Positions 41,635 to 51,698 of a stretch of DNA of 64,000 nt are shown here, piece after piece. Numbering within the stretch: the first letter of the stretch is position 1; each line of letters begins with the position of its first letter. The stretch covers positions 4,340,001 through 4,404,000 of the forward strand of contig NZ_CP104861.1 in the NCBI RefSeq assembly GCF_025426255.1, read 5' to 3'. Source of the stretch: Pseudomonas fragi. GTDB lineage: Bacteria; Pseudomonadota; Gammaproteobacteria; Pseudomonadales; Pseudomonadaceae. Position numbers and translations under genes: made by a program. The notes below the pieces were generated by a model that saw only the letters and a list, made by a program, of their open reading frames with translations, made no database searches and was not told the DNA's origin.

Positions 41635-44247
41635 ATGACCGTTGCTCACGTCACTCGCTGTCGGTTCCTGCCGCGCACACCTTATAGCCTGTTGGTTTCA
41701 ACTTCGATCCTGCTTATCGGTCTGGCCGCCAGCACTGCGCAGGCCGAATCCGAAACAGGAATAGATGAATACCAGTTCGACGACAACATGATGTTTGGTG
41801 GTGGTTCGCTGTCGCGCTTTAACAAAATCAACGCTATTGATCCGGGCAGTTACACCGTTGACCTGTTCATCAATAATCGTTTTGTTGAGCGCATTCCCGT
41901 GCAGTTTGAGGAAGTGGCCAAGGGCGATGTTCAGCCTTGCTTGCCCCGCGCGCTGCTCGAAGGCGCCGGTGTATTGAACACTGCCATTACCGATACGCCG
42001 GACCAGCAATGCCAATTACTGAGCAATACCGTACCTGGCGCCAGCAGCTATTTTGATTTCTCCCAATTGCGCCTCGACGTGAGCATGCCGCAAAGCCTTA
42101 TGTCGCGCGAACCCCGAGGTTTTGTATCAACACAAAGCCTGGATGCGGGTGACACCATCGGTTTTATCAACTACAGCGCCAACCAGTACCACGTCAGTCG
42201 TAGCGGAACGAACGCCAAAGATACCGACTCCAGCTACCTGTCACTCAACAGTGGGTTGAACATGGGTCTTTGGCGTCTGCGCCAGCAAGCGTCCCTGCGC
42301 TACGACTCACAAAATGGCAGCGACTGGAACGCCACCCGAACCTACTTGCAGCGCGCATTGCCGAGCCTGCGCAGCGAACTGACAGCGGGTGAAGGCTATA
42401 CCTCGGGTCGATTCTTCTCTGGAATAGGTTTTCGCGGGGTACAAATAGCGTCCGATGAACGCATGTTGCCAGAGTCGGTGCGCGGTTATGCTCCGACCGT
42501 CCGCGGCATCGCCAAGACCAACGCCAAGGTCACCGTGCGCCAGAACGGCAGTGATATTTATGAAACCACTGTGGCGCCGGGACCGTTTGAAATCAGCGAT
42601 CTTTACGCGACCAACTACAACGGCGACCTTGAAGTCACGGTACAGGAAGCTGACGGCAGCATCAGTCGATACAGCGTGCCATTCTCGGCTGTACCTGAAT
42701 CGCTGCGTCCGGGTACTTCACGCTATAGCGCTGCTATCGGCAAAACCAGTGACGTCGGTGACAACGATGCGTTCGGTGAAATCACCTATCAGCGTGGCCT
42801 TACCAATAGCGTCACCACCAACACTGGCTTACGAGTTGCCGATGGCTATCAAGCCTTGGTACTCGGCGGCGTATATGCCAACTGGCTGGGCGCCTTTGGT
42901 CTGGACACTACTTACTCCAGGGCCGACATGCCGCAAGAAGGTGTGGTGGATGGCTGGATGGCGCGCTTGTCTTACAGCCGCACGTTCACGCCGACCAACA
43001 CCACCTTGTCGATTGCTGGCTATCGTTACTCCACTGCGGGCTACCGTGACCTAGGCGACGTGCTGGGGGTACGTGAGTCGCTGCGCTCCGGGGAAAACTG
43101 GGAATCTTCCAGCTACCTGCAACGCTCGCGCTTTGAAGTTTCAGTTAACCAAAGCCTGCAATCGCTCGGTTCGGTTTATGTCTCGGGTTCGACCCAGGAC
43201 TATCGCAATGGTCGCGAGCGCGACACTCAGTTGCAAATGGGCTACTCCAATACCTTGAGCAACTCCGTCAGTTTCAACCTTTCGGTCTCGCGCCAGTCCA
43301 CCGGCAGCTATCAGCAAATCCGCCAAGGCGGGTATGACGGTCGCCCTGACGAAAATGTCAGCGGTGGCAGTTGGAACGGTTCTACGCCTGGCACGACAGA
43401 AACTGTCTCGCTGCTCTCCGTATCGTTCCCTTTGGGCAGTCCATCGAAGAGCAACACGCCAACCCTCAGCAGTTCCGTCAGTCATAGCGCCAACTTCGGC
43501 AACGTGTATCAGACCTCTGTTTCAGGCACCGCAGATGCTGAGCAAACACTGAGTTATGGCGTGGATATTTCCCGCGATGACGAACAAAAACAGAACACCT
43601 TTAGCGGCAATCTGCAGAAACGCCTGCCAAAAACCAGTCTCGGCATGAGTGCGTCCAAGGGCCAGGACTACTGGCAGACCTCCGGCAGCGCCCGAGGTGC
43701 AGTTGCCATTCATAGCGGCGGCGTAACACTTGGCCCCTACCTGGGCGATACCTTTGCCCTGGTAGAAGCCAAAGGCGCCAGCGGGGCAAAAATCATGAAT
43801 GGCCAAGGCACCACGATTGATGACGCAGGGTTCGCACTGGTGCCTTCGCTTACACCCTATCGCTACAACACCGTGGCGATCAATCCAGAAGGGATGAACC
43901 AGAAAGCCGAGCTCGATGATGGTCAGCGTCGGGTTGCGCCCTATGCCGGTGCGACAGTCAAGATCAAGTTCAAAACCCGAAGCGGTAACGCACTGCTGAT
44001 CAAGGCACTGCTGGCCAACAACCAGACCGTACCCATGGGTGCTGATGTGCTGGACGAAAACGGCAACGTCATTGGCATGGTCGGCCAGGGCAGCCAAGCG
44101 TATCTGCGCAGCGAACAACCCAAAGGCACATTGACTCTGCGTTGGGGTGATCGCCCGCAAGAACAGTGCTCGCTCACCTATGACGTGACGGACCGAGATC
44201 TGGAACAGCCCTTGTTGCGCGTCACCAGCCAGTGCAATGCGCACTGA
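41635..44247 (+). CDS. Outer-membrane fimbrial usher (CupA3/CupD3-like)
   Basis: An 870-residue usher: signal peptide, periplasmic N-domain (EYQFDDNMMFGGGSLSRFN...GSYTVDLFINNRF), 24-strand barrel with plug (around RGYAPTVRGIAKTNAKVTVRQNG), and the C-terminal domains (GATVKIKFKTRSGNALLIKALL; MVGQGSQAYLRSEQPKGTLTLRWG). Cysteines near the C-terminus (QEQCSLTYDV...SQCNAH) are usual. Threads folded subunits across the outer membrane. The start at MTVAHVT is favoured over the GTG at 41614, which overlaps the chaperone stop. Confidence 0.95.
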   Translation: MTVAHVTRCRFLPRTPYSLLVSTSILLIGLAASTAQAESETGIDEYQFDDNMMFGGGSLSRFNKINAIDPGSYTVDLFINNRFVERIPVQFEEVAKGDVQPCLPRALLEGAGVLNTAITDTPDQQCQLLSNTVPGASSYFDFSQLRLDVSMPQSLMSREPRGFVSTQSLDAGDTIGFINYSANQYHVSRSGTNAKDTDSSYLSLNSGLNMGLWRLRQQASLRYDSQNGSDWNATRTYLQRALPSLRSELTAGEGYTSGRFFSGIGFRGVQIASDERMLPESVRGYAPTVRGIAKTNAKVTVRQNGSDIYETTVAPGPFEISDLYATNYNGDLEVTVQEADGSISRYSVPFSAVPESLRPGTSRYSAAIGKTSDVGDNDAFGEITYQRGLTNSVTTNTGLRVADGYQALVLGGVYANWLGAFGLDTTYSRADMPQEGVVDGWMARLSYSRTFTPTNTTLSIAGYRYSTAGYRDLGDVLGVRESLRSGENWESSSYLQRSRFEVSVNQSLQSLGSVYVSGSTQDYRNGRERDTQLQMGYSNTLSNSVSFNLSVSRQSTGSYQQIRQGGYDGRPDENVSGGSWNGSTPGTTETVSLLSVSFPLGSPSKSNTPTLSSSVSHSANFGNVYQTSVSGTADAEQTLSYGVDISRDDEQKQNTFSGNLQKRLPKTSLGMSASKGQDYWQTSGSARGAVAIHSGGVTLGPYLGDTFALVEAKGASGAKIMNGQGTTIDDAGFALVPSLTPYRYNTVAINPEGMNQKAELDDGQRRVAPYAGATVKIKFKTRSGNALLIKALLANNQTVPMGADVLDENGNVIGMVGQGSQAYLRSEQPKGTLTLRWGDRPQEQCSLTYDVTDRDLEQPLLRVTSQCNAH

Positions 44248-44307
44248 TTATCAAGCGCCGGCCCTATTCATGCCGGCCTTAAACCAGCACCAGAATCGAG
44301 GCTTCTT

Positions 44308-45621
44308 ATGTTTACCTTACGCCCACGATTGAATCAGTTACTGCTGCTTATACTGACCCTGACGGCACTGCCAGCCGTGCAAGCCAACTGCAAACGTATT
44401 TATAACGGCAACGCGGTACTCGACGGATACACGGCACAAATCACCTTCGGACGCATCAACCTGACCAGCACCTATCTGCAACCGGTCGGCACGGCACTGG
44501 GCACGACGATCACCGATAGCGCCACCGCCACGGGGCTCAACAGTGAAACCGTACTTTGGGAGTGCGACCTTGCGGACAAGGACGAACTCTATGAGCTGTT
44601 TGCTACTAACGGTGATGACCGTGTCGGCGGTTATTGGGAAATCGGTAACGGCGCAGGCACATCGACCAATGATGGCCTGCCCGGTTACTACGCCACTTAC
44701 TTCCCGTATGTCGGGCTCAAACTGACCCACCTCAATTCAGGCAAGGTGTTCACCCGGTATTGGCAGCAAAGCAAAATTACTCAATACGACGTGGTAGGCA
44801 ACAAACTGCAGATCAAGCCCAAACACCTGAGCATGGTGCAGGCCGAACTGGCGCGGGTCTCCAGCTTGCCACCCAAAAGCGGCAGCGGCAGTAACTTTTG
44901 CGGCAACCAGGCGGCCGAGAGTGGCAGCGGAACTTACAGCTACACCTGTACCCAGCCCAATGGTTATATCCAGTTTCAGGGCCCGGGCTACAAGTCCGAC
45001 ACGGTGGGCTCAGACTCCAACACCAACTATGTATTTTGGGGCGCTAAAAACGGGGTTGGTTTTGGTATGCGCAGCGCAGCCTCCATCAGTTATGCCGCGA
45101 CATGTGTTGCACGCAACGTGACGCCGCTGGTCACCTTTGCGCCTGTCACCGCTCAGGAACTCAACAACGGCATGACCCGCGAAAGCGATTTCAGAATTGA
45201 GCTTGAATGCAGTAATCAGGTGGTGTCCGGGGTTGGCAACAACCAGACCGCACTGGGTGTTCAAGCGTCTGCCGCGGCCTACGCCAAAGCCGCAGAGCTT
45301 GGGTTGCTCACCGGAGCACAAGGCGTCACGCATCTGGTTTCCAATGGCTACGGTACTGACCCAGGCATTGCGACCGGTGTCGGCATTGCACTCAGTAATA
45401 ACGGCAAGCCCATGAACTTTCTTGGCAGCGAGATGGCTGGCAGCGGTAACGCAGGCGGCTGGTATCCCGTTCAGGAGAGTGCGACTGCCAATGGCAGTTC
45501 CGCATCGGGTTACACCCACTACACAAAAACCCTCACGGCGATTCTCAAAGCATTACCTGGGCGCAAGGCATTACCGGGAACCGTGAATGCAACAGCCTAT
45601 GTTCTCGTCAAGGTGCAGTAA
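44308..45621 (+). CDS. Fimbrial tip adhesin-like subunit (CupA4/CupD4 position)
   Basis: A 437-residue secreted protein with a signal peptide (LLLILTLTALPAVQA). An N-terminal domain of about 230 residues with several cysteines (ANCKRIYNG, LWECDLADKD, SNFCGNQ, YSYTCTQPNG) has the character of a lectin-like receptor domain. A C-terminal pilin domain (ECSNQ... to ATAYVLVKVQ) would accept a donor strand. It is much larger than the major subunit, as expected for a tip adhesin. Ligand unknown. Confidence 0.82.
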   Translation: MFTLRPRLNQLLLLILTLTALPAVQANCKRIYNGNAVLDGYTAQITFGRINLTSTYLQPVGTALGTTITDSATATGLNSETVLWECDLADKDELYELFATNGDDRVGGYWEIGNGAGTSTNDGLPGYYATYFPYVGLKLTHLNSGKVFTRYWQQSKITQYDVVGNKLQIKPKHLSMVQAELARVSSLPPKSGSGSNFCGNQAAESGSGTYSYTCTQPNGYIQFQGPGYKSDTVGSDSNTNYVFWGAKNGVGFGMRSAASISYAATCVARNVTPLVTFAPVTAQELNNGMTRESDFRIELECSNQVVSGVGNNQTALGVQASAAAYAKAAELGLLTGAQGVTHLVSNGYGTDPGIATGVGIALSNNGKPMNFLGSEMAGSGNAGGWYPVQESATANGSSASGYTHYTKTLTAILKALPGRKALPGTVNATAYVLVKVQ

Positions 45622-45623
45622 TC

Positions 45624-46385
45624 ATGATCGCCAAAATGATGACTACCGCCTCGCGCCTGCTGCTGCTCAGCGCTGCAGTGTTGATCACGCTCCCGGCACA
45701 GGCGGGCATCATGGCTTCAAGTACCCGGGTGATTTACGAACAAGGACAGAATGAACGCTCGCTGATGCTGGCCAACATCAACGCATACCCCGTGGTAGTA
45801 CAAACTTGGGTCAATGAGGGCGAAGACCAGCAAACGCCCGAAAACAGCACTTCGCCGCTGATCACCCTGCCCTCGGTATTTCGTATGCAAGCGGGCGCGG
45901 TACAGGGTTTACGCATTGTGCATAACGGCGATGCACTGCCCTCGGATCGAGAGTCTGTGTTTTGGCTAAACCTCTATGAAATTGCGCCCAAAGCCGCCAA
46001 CAAGTCAGCCGAACAAACGTCTGTGGCACTGGCCATGAATACGCAGATGAAGATTTTTTATCGCCCGAAAAATCTGCCCTCTCTTCCCCAGGACATGGCC
46101 AAGAGCCTGTCTTTCAAGCTGGAGAAACAAGGGGATCAATGGCAACTGGTACTGCGCAACCCAACGCCTTACCACGCCTCGCTGGCATCTTTGAAACTGA
46201 TCGATCAAGGCCGGGAAATGGCAATACCTCCACTCCCGGAGATGATGGCACTGCCGCTGAGTGAAAAGCGTTATCCCCTTGCGTCCAACAGTCTGGTAAG
46301 CCCGGCAGGTCTTAAGGTGAACTTTACCTGGATCGATGATGGCGGGCATTTTCAGACCATGACGACCCCGCTGCTCACCCCCTGA
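45624..46385 (+). CDS. Periplasmic fimbrial chaperone 2 (CupA5/CupD5-like)
   Basis: A 253-residue second PapD-family chaperone: signal peptide (LLLLSAAVLITLPAQA), GIMASSTRVIYEQGQNERSLML (subunit-binding strand G1 partner), RESVFWLNLYEIAP, MKIFYRPKNLP. Starts 2 bases after the adhesin stop, so is probably dedicated to that subunit. Convergent with the rcsB-like gene, with only 11 bases between stops. Confidence 0.92.
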   Translation: MIAKMMTTASRLLLLSAAVLITLPAQAGIMASSTRVIYEQGQNERSLMLANINAYPVVVQTWVNEGEDQQTPENSTSPLITLPSVFRMQAGAVQGLRIVHNGDALPSDRESVFWLNLYEIAPKAANKSAEQTSVALAMNTQMKIFYRPKNLPSLPQDMAKSLSFKLEKQGDQWQLVLRNPTPYHASLASLKLIDQGREMAIPPLPEMMALPLSEKRYPLASNSLVSPAGLKVNFTWIDDGGHFQTMTTPLLTP

Positions 46386-46396
46386 CTGAACCTTAC

Positions 46397-47044
46397 TCAG
46401 ATCAGATTCATGCTGATGCAGAACGTCAGCAAAGCGTGGTCGTTTTCCACGTCGAGTTTGCGCATGGCCGTGATCTTCTGAGAGCTCACGGTCTTTACAC
46501 TTCGGTTCAACAAATGAGCGATATCCCGCACATTCATTCCTGAAGCAAAGTGCCTCAGCACCTCGAACTCCTTGACTGACAAGCTGGCGATACGGGTCTG
46601 CACCGCATCGGAGCGCTCAATCACACTGGCGCTGCCCTGGCCGGCTTTGTTGTGCCATTTGGCGCCACTGGACAATGCGTTAAGCGCCAGCAGGATTTCG
46701 TTCAGATCGCCGCTCTTCAGAATGATCCCCCCCACGCCCAAGTCATACAGACGCGACAGAATCAAGTTGTTGGTGAGCATGGTCAGCACCAGAATCTGCA
46801 CCTGTGGATAATTTCGAATCAGGTACTCAATCAGTTTGACCCCGTCACCATACGTTTCATCACCCGGCATGTTGTAGTCGGTAACGATGATGTCCGGTTT
46901 CAGGCGCTGCACCTGCTCGATCAGATCTGAAGATGTCAGGGCCTGGCCCACCACCTCATAGCGTTCATCACGCTCGATCAGCTCGCATACCCCCATCAGA
47001 ACTATCGGGTGGTCATCAGCCAATATGATTTTAGTTTTTTTCAC
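46397..47044 (-). CDS. RcsB-like response regulator (LuxR/FixJ output)
   Basis: A 215-residue response regulator. Receiver domain KKTKIILADDHPIVLMGV with phosphoacceptor Asp56 (IIVTDYNMPGDETYGDG), Thr and Lys at the usual sites (LVLTM, LKSG). C-terminal LuxR-type HTH (IASLSVKEFEVLRHFASGMNVRDIAHLLNRSVKTVSSQKITAMRKL). Asp56 and the DETYGDG insert match E. coli RcsB. The start is the GTG with AGGGATG upstream; a TTG 15 codons earlier is open but unlikely. Probably activates the convergent pilus operon, as RcsB does for cupD. Confidence 0.9.
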   Translation of the reverse strand: MKKTKIILADDHPIVLMGVCELIERDERYEVVGQALTSSDLIEQVQRLKPDIIVTDYNMPGDETYGDGVKLIEYLIRNYPQVQILVLTMLTNNLILSRLYDLGVGGIILKSGDLNEILLALNALSSGAKWHNKAGQGSASVIERSDAVQTRIASLSVKEFEVLRHFASGMNVRDIAHLLNRSVKTVSSQKITAMRKLDVENDHALLTFCISMNLI

Positions 47045-47111
47045 GGGCGCATCCCTGTCAAAAGAACGATCACGCGAAGAGACGCTCAATCGGTGGTGTT
47101 GGAGAAAAATT

Positions 47112-50100
47112 TCAGATCGCCGCTACTGCGCGACGAACACGTGCCAGCAATGCTTCAATCTGAACCAGCAAAGGTGCATCCAATACATGATTCTCAAGTC
47201 GCTGCTCAAGTTCACCGCAGCCGCTGGCCAGATCATGCGCCTGAACAACTGCCAGAGCCCCACGAATACAATGCAAACGAGCTTTCAGGGCATCGATATC
47301 ATGGCTGACCAAGGCGTCAATCGCCGTCTGGATATCCGCGCTCATGGTGTTGATAAAGAGATCGCGCATTCTGGCGCTGACCACAATCGGCTGTTGCGCA
47401 AGATCATCTGCGCAGCCCTGCCCTGTTTCTGACAGCTCTTGCGCAACTCCGCATAGATCAACGTCACAAACCTCGACCAATTCAGTCCATATTTTCTGCA
47501 AGGTCATGGGTTTGACCATTCGAGCGTTCATACCCACGGCAATGCAACGCTCGGCCTCCTCGCGCATCGCGTTGGCAGTCACACCGATAATGGGAACCCG
47601 GGTATCTTGCTGGCGAATGGCATTGGCCAGTTCATAGCCGTTCATGATCGGCATGTTGACGTCAGTCATCACCACATCAAATGCGTCAGGCGACCACAGG
47701 CTTAACGCCTCCTGACCGTGAGACGCCAGCACCACACGACAACCGAGCTCTTCAAGCTGTTCTTTGAGAATGGCCTGGTTGATCGGGTTGTCCTCAGCAA
47801 CCAATACCCGTAACGCCAGCTTTTCACGAACAGCCGGTGCTTTCCCGATCTCGCGAGTGATTCGTCCTTGCTGAGCCAACAGCACGGCGCGACCAATTCC
47901 GCGAACCATGTGCACGCTGACTTTCCACCCCTCAACTGTATGCTCGGGTTGCCCCGCGCCAGAGATGCCCAACACCCGTGGCCCTGGCCACTCCAGTGGC
48001 GCACTGCGCCCTGGCAGCAGATCTACCAGCACCGATCCAGTTACTGTATTGAGTGCCCCCGGCGACGCTACCAGTGCATGGGCGCCCCAACGGTTGAGCC
48101 AGGCACAAACGGCTTCCGCCAGCTCGTTGACAGGCGCACGAACATAAACCGGCGCAGGACGCAGTTGCAGGTCGCTGGCGCCCGGTAATGCGCCCTCGAG
48201 TATTGGCACGCTCAATATCAGGCTGAAACTGCTCCCCAGGCCGGGTTCACTGACAACCCTCAATTGCCCGCCCATCAACTCACTCAAGCGCTTGCAAATC
48301 GACAGGCCCAAGCCGGTGCCGCCTGAAGCATGACCGTTAAAAACCTGATAAAACGGCTCAAACAGACGCTCCTGCTGCGGCTGCGAAATACCCACACCGG
48401 TATCAGTGACTTGCCACTGCAACGTCACCTTGTCCGCTTCCCGACTCAACACTTTCAAGCGCAAGACGACGCGACCGTAGTCGGTAAACTTGACCGCATT
48501 ATTGAACAGATTATTGAGAATTTGCCGCAGTCGAGACTGGTCGCCCTCCAACTGATCCGGCACATCCGCATCAACGCAGGCGTAAATCTGCAACCCTTTG
48601 CTTTCAGCTGCCGCGGCGTAGGCGTCTACCACTTCCTCAACCATGTCCAGCGGACAAAAACGCTCCGGCTCGAGCGCCATTTGTCCGGACTCAATCTTGG
48701 ATACATCCAGAATGTCACTGATCAACTGCAACAAGATCGAAGACGAGCGCGAAATGGTGTTCAGATAGATGCGTTGCCGAGTATCCAGATCCGTCAGTTC
48801 CAGCAGCTCCAGAGTGCCCAGCACGCCATACAGTGGGGTGCGTATTTCGTGGCTCATGGTCGCAAGGAATGTGGTCTTGGCGTGGCTGGACTCTTCCGCC
48901 TGGTGTTTAGCCAGGGTCAAGGCGGCGGCATCATCCTTGTGCCCGGTGACATCACTGAAGGCACATACAATGACATCCTGCTCTTGATAACGCGTACTGC
49001 TGAAGCTGACATGCAAGTAGCGCTCACCCACCTTGACACAGGCCTCTCCCATGTCGGCTTGTTGTTCGTGAATTAGCCGAGAGATGTACTGCGAGTTACC
49101 CAGCCAGGCTTGCGCACGCTTGTTGGCCAGTAACATATGATTGTCCGACTGGCGCACCACGCACAAACCGGTGGGAGCAGTGTCGATCACCGCACGGCTG
49201 AAAATCTCACTTTCGATCACTCGCCGGTGCGCTCGCTCCGCTGGCCGAACAACACGCAATCGATACCAGCGATTGACCAGCCAACCCACATAGATAGAAA
49301 ACAACGCTATGCCCAAAATGCTCAATAACGTCCATTTGGCATAGCGAAAAAAGCTCTCATAACTGATTCGGTAAACTGCTGACCAATGCTCCCCTTGCGT
49401 GTTGGAAACCTTGATTTCCAAGCCTTGGGCATTGAAGCGCATACCGTCGGGGCTGATGTGGGTGCCACTCAAGCGCCCGACCAGCACCGCCCCCGAGGGC
49501 GCAATCAGTGTGAGGTCATAAAAGGCGGGGGTGGCAATGCTCGTCGGGATGTTGGTCAAACGCCGAATGTTGATCAATGCCGCGAGCAACACTTCACGAT
49601 CATTGCCCACGACCTCTAGAAACTTGGGCGGCAGATTGATTTTGATAACGGCAAACACCATAGGGTTGCCTTCGCTGACACTGTTGGTATTGACCCAGCG
49701 CACCTGCCCCTCCGGGAGCGAAGCCTTGCGTTCCTTGAACAGCAACGACAACTGCTGACTGGTCTCCAAAAATTCATCCAGACTCAAAATTGCCACGTGC
49801 CCACGGCGAGCGCCAATCGCTGGTACCGCCAAGGTGAATGCATTATTGGAAGGTAAAAGAAACAACTGCGGGGCGGGGTACACCGACCCCGACCAAAAAC
49901 CGCTATAGAAATTGGCTAAGTGCATACCCAGCGAAAATGCCGACTGATTCGTGACAACGGGGCTGGACGAAGTGCTTTGCGTCAGATTAAAAGGCGTCGA
50001 AAACGAAAACTCCTTGCCTTCAAATATATTCACCCCGTTGCTCTCGAACACCTGCTTGCTTTGCAAGGGCATGATGTTCGCGGTCAGGACATCCGGGGCA

Positions 50101-50333
50101 TCCCTGACTGCGCTATTAATATTGGTCAAAAACGAGTGGTTTTCATTGAGACTCTCCACTAACCGCGCGAAGTGATACTCAATCTTTTCCACTTCAACTT
50201 CGACCAAACGCTGTAGGGCCCATACACAAGTGCCCACTAACAGCACCGCAACTCCGATCAAAATCAGGACGCCACGGTTCAATCGCATGGAGCTCAAGGC
50301 GAGTTTGCCCAGTGAGGCATTGTCAGAGGTCAT
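47112..50333 (-). CDS. RcsC-like hybrid sensor kinase with C-terminal HPt
   Basis: A 1073-residue membrane kinase: membrane helix about 22-42, a large periplasmic sensor region, second helix about 333-353, PAS-like region about 375-465, HisKA with His495 (ATMSHEIRTPLYG), HATPase (NNLFNNAVKFTD, GTGLGLSICKRL), a degenerate receiver-like domain, a true receiver with Asp891 (VVMTDVNMPIMNG), and an HPt domain near the end with His1021 (LHCIRGALAVV). Start ATG with AGGAAG upstream. The gene is 67 bases upstream of rcsB. It is paralogous to the PvrS-like kinase, which lacks HPt. Confidence 0.9.
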   Translation of the reverse strand: MTSDNASLGKLALSSMRLNRGVLILIGVAVLLVGTCVWALQRLVEVEVEKIEYHFARLVESLNENHSFLTNINSAVRDAPDVLTANIMPLQSKQVFESNGVNIFEGKEFSFSTPFNLTQSTSSSPVVTNQSAFSLGMHLANFYSGFWSGSVYPAPQLFLLPSNNAFTLAVPAIGARRGHVAILSLDEFLETSQQLSLLFKERKASLPEGQVRWVNTNSVSEGNPMVFAVIKINLPPKFLEVVGNDREVLLAALINIRRLTNIPTSIATPAFYDLTLIAPSGAVLVGRLSGTHISPDGMRFNAQGLEIKVSNTQGEHWSAVYRISYESFFRYAKWTLLSILGIALFSIYVGWLVNRWYRLRVVRPAERAHRRVIESEIFSRAVIDTAPTGLCVVRQSDNHMLLANKRAQAWLGNSQYISRLIHEQQADMGEACVKVGERYLHVSFSSTRYQEQDVIVCAFSDVTGHKDDAAALTLAKHQAEESSHAKTTFLATMSHEIRTPLYGVLGTLELLELTDLDTRQRIYLNTISRSSSILLQLISDILDVSKIESGQMALEPERFCPLDMVEEVVDAYAAAAESKGLQIYACVDADVPDQLEGDQSRLRQILNNLFNNAVKFTDYGRVVLRLKVLSREADKVTLQWQVTDTGVGISQPQQERLFEPFYQVFNGHASGGTGLGLSICKRLSELMGGQLRVVSEPGLGSSFSLILSVPILEGALPGASDLQLRPAPVYVRAPVNELAEAVCAWLNRWGAHALVASPGALNTVTGSVLVDLLPGRSAPLEWPGPRVLGISGAGQPEHTVEGWKVSVHMVRGIGRAVLLAQQGRITREIGKAPAVREKLALRVLVAEDNPINQAILKEQLEELGCRVVLASHGQEALSLWSPDAFDVVMTDVNMPIMNGYELANAIRQQDTRVPIIGVTANAMREEAERCIAVGMNARMVKPMTLQKIWTELVEVCDVDLCGVAQELSETGQGCADDLAQQPIVVSARMRDLFINTMSADIQTAIDALVSHDIDALKARLHCIRGALAVVQAHDLASGCGELEQRLENHVLDAPLLVQIEALLARVRRAVAAI

Positions 50334-50507
50334 GTTACTTCCTGTATTTCGCGGGGACAGACTTGAACTCAGGCTCAAAGCTTAGACGAGCAAGGGAGGG
50401 GCCAAGTAAGTGACGTCAATTACTGTTGGCGTGAATATACCCGCGATGAGTCAAGTACTGATCACGCATGCCGTAAGTGCGCTGCCCACGCTGGGTGACG
50501 AAGTGCC

Positions 50508-51698
50508 TCAATAAAGACGCGGGGGCGAATCCTCATGTAACAGATGCCCAAAGCGGCCCGATGATACGGCACGAGAGATCAGAAACCCCTGTACACGATC
50601 ACAGTTGAGCTTGCGCAGCAGCGCCAGCTCCTCCTGACTTTCGACCCCTTCTGCCACGACCTCCAAACCCAGCTGGCGCCCCAGCGCGACGATACTGGCC
50701 AGCGCAGAGGCGAGGTTTTCGTTTTCAACACAACCATGCACCAGCGCCCGATCAATCTTGAGCTCAGTGAACGGCGTAGAGACCAGATTGAAATACGAGC
50801 TGAAGCCTTGGCCAAAATCGTCCTGTGCCAGACCAAAGCCCTTCATGCGTAAACGACATGCCCCTGCGTAATATTTGCTGATGTCCTGAGTGGTGGAGCA
50901 TTCCATCAACTCAAAGCCCAACTTGGCAGTAATACCGCCCTGGGTACGCACGTAATCGTGCAGTTCGTCGGCCAGGTCATCGTCATCGAGCAAGTGCGTA
51001 GGCAGATTGATCGATACCGGTATGTCATACCCTTGACGGGCCCAATTGGCTTGGGCGGCAATGGTTTGCTTGATGAACAGCAACAGCAGTTCTTTCTCCA
51101 GCCCCAACCTGACCAGTGACGGTAGAAAATCGGCAGGCATCAACAACCCCAACTCAGGATGTTCCCACCGTGCCAAGGCTTCCGCAGCGACAATCAGCCC
51201 ATCGTGCAAGGACTTCTTGGGCTGGAACCAGGCCTGTAACGCACCGCTTTGCATGGCCTCGTGCAACGTTTCACGGGTCAGTGTCAAAGGCACATTCGCG
51301 GGTGACTTGTCACTTTTGATCAGTTTGTCCAGGTTGCACATCAGGGTTCGAACAGCCGCTGGGTTGACCGGTTTCGATAACTGCCCGATCACATCAACCC
51401 CCATACTTTGCGCCACCAGACTGGCACTCACGATCATGCGCCGCGAGGCAGCGCTCATGATCGCCAAAGCCGGTTTGCAAGGCAGCGCCGATAGCCGTTG
51501 TATCAGTTGCACGCCGTCCATGCCCGGCATCAGCAAATCGGTGAGTACCAGATCAAAGGACTGCTTTTGCAACCAATCAAACGCTTCCTTGCCATCTCTG
51601 GCGGCTTCGACACGAATATTGCCCAGGTCGTGGAACAAGTTGAGCAGGTATTGATGCTGGAAAGGATGGTCCTCGACGATCAGAACGCTATAGGACAT
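50508..51698 (-). CDS. PvrR/RocR-like response regulator with EAL phosphodiesterase domain
   Basis: A 396-residue protein: receiver (VLIVEDHPFQ; phosphoacceptor Asp54 in LVLTDLLMPGMDG) and a C-terminal EAL domain that hydrolyses c-di-GMP. The catalytic set is complete: E173 (EALARW), N231 (SINLP), E263/E266 (FELMECS), D292-D293 (QDDFGQGFSS), K313 (LKID), E349/E352 (AEGVES), Q369 (RVQGFL). Activity is therefore expected. Starts 11 bases inside the end of the pvrS-like gene (translational coupling). By analogy with PvrR it lowers c-di-GMP and opposes pilus-dependent biofilm. Confidence 0.92.
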   Translation of the reverse strand: MSYSVLIVEDHPFQHQYLLNLFHDLGNIRVEAARDGKEAFDWLQKQSFDLVLTDLLMPGMDGVQLIQRLSALPCKPALAIMSAASRRMIVSASLVAQSMGVDVIGQLSKPVNPAAVRTLMCNLDKLIKSDKSPANVPLTLTRETLHEAMQSGALQAWFQPKKSLHDGLIVAAEALARWEHPELGLLMPADFLPSLVRLGLEKELLLLFIKQTIAAQANWARQGYDIPVSINLPTHLLDDDDLADELHDYVRTQGGITAKLGFELMECSTTQDISKYYAGACRLRMKGFGLAQDDFGQGFSSYFNLVSTPFTELKIDRALVHGCVENENLASALASIVALGRQLGLEVVAEGVESQEELALLRKLNCDRVQGFLISRAVSSGRFGHLLHEDSPPRLY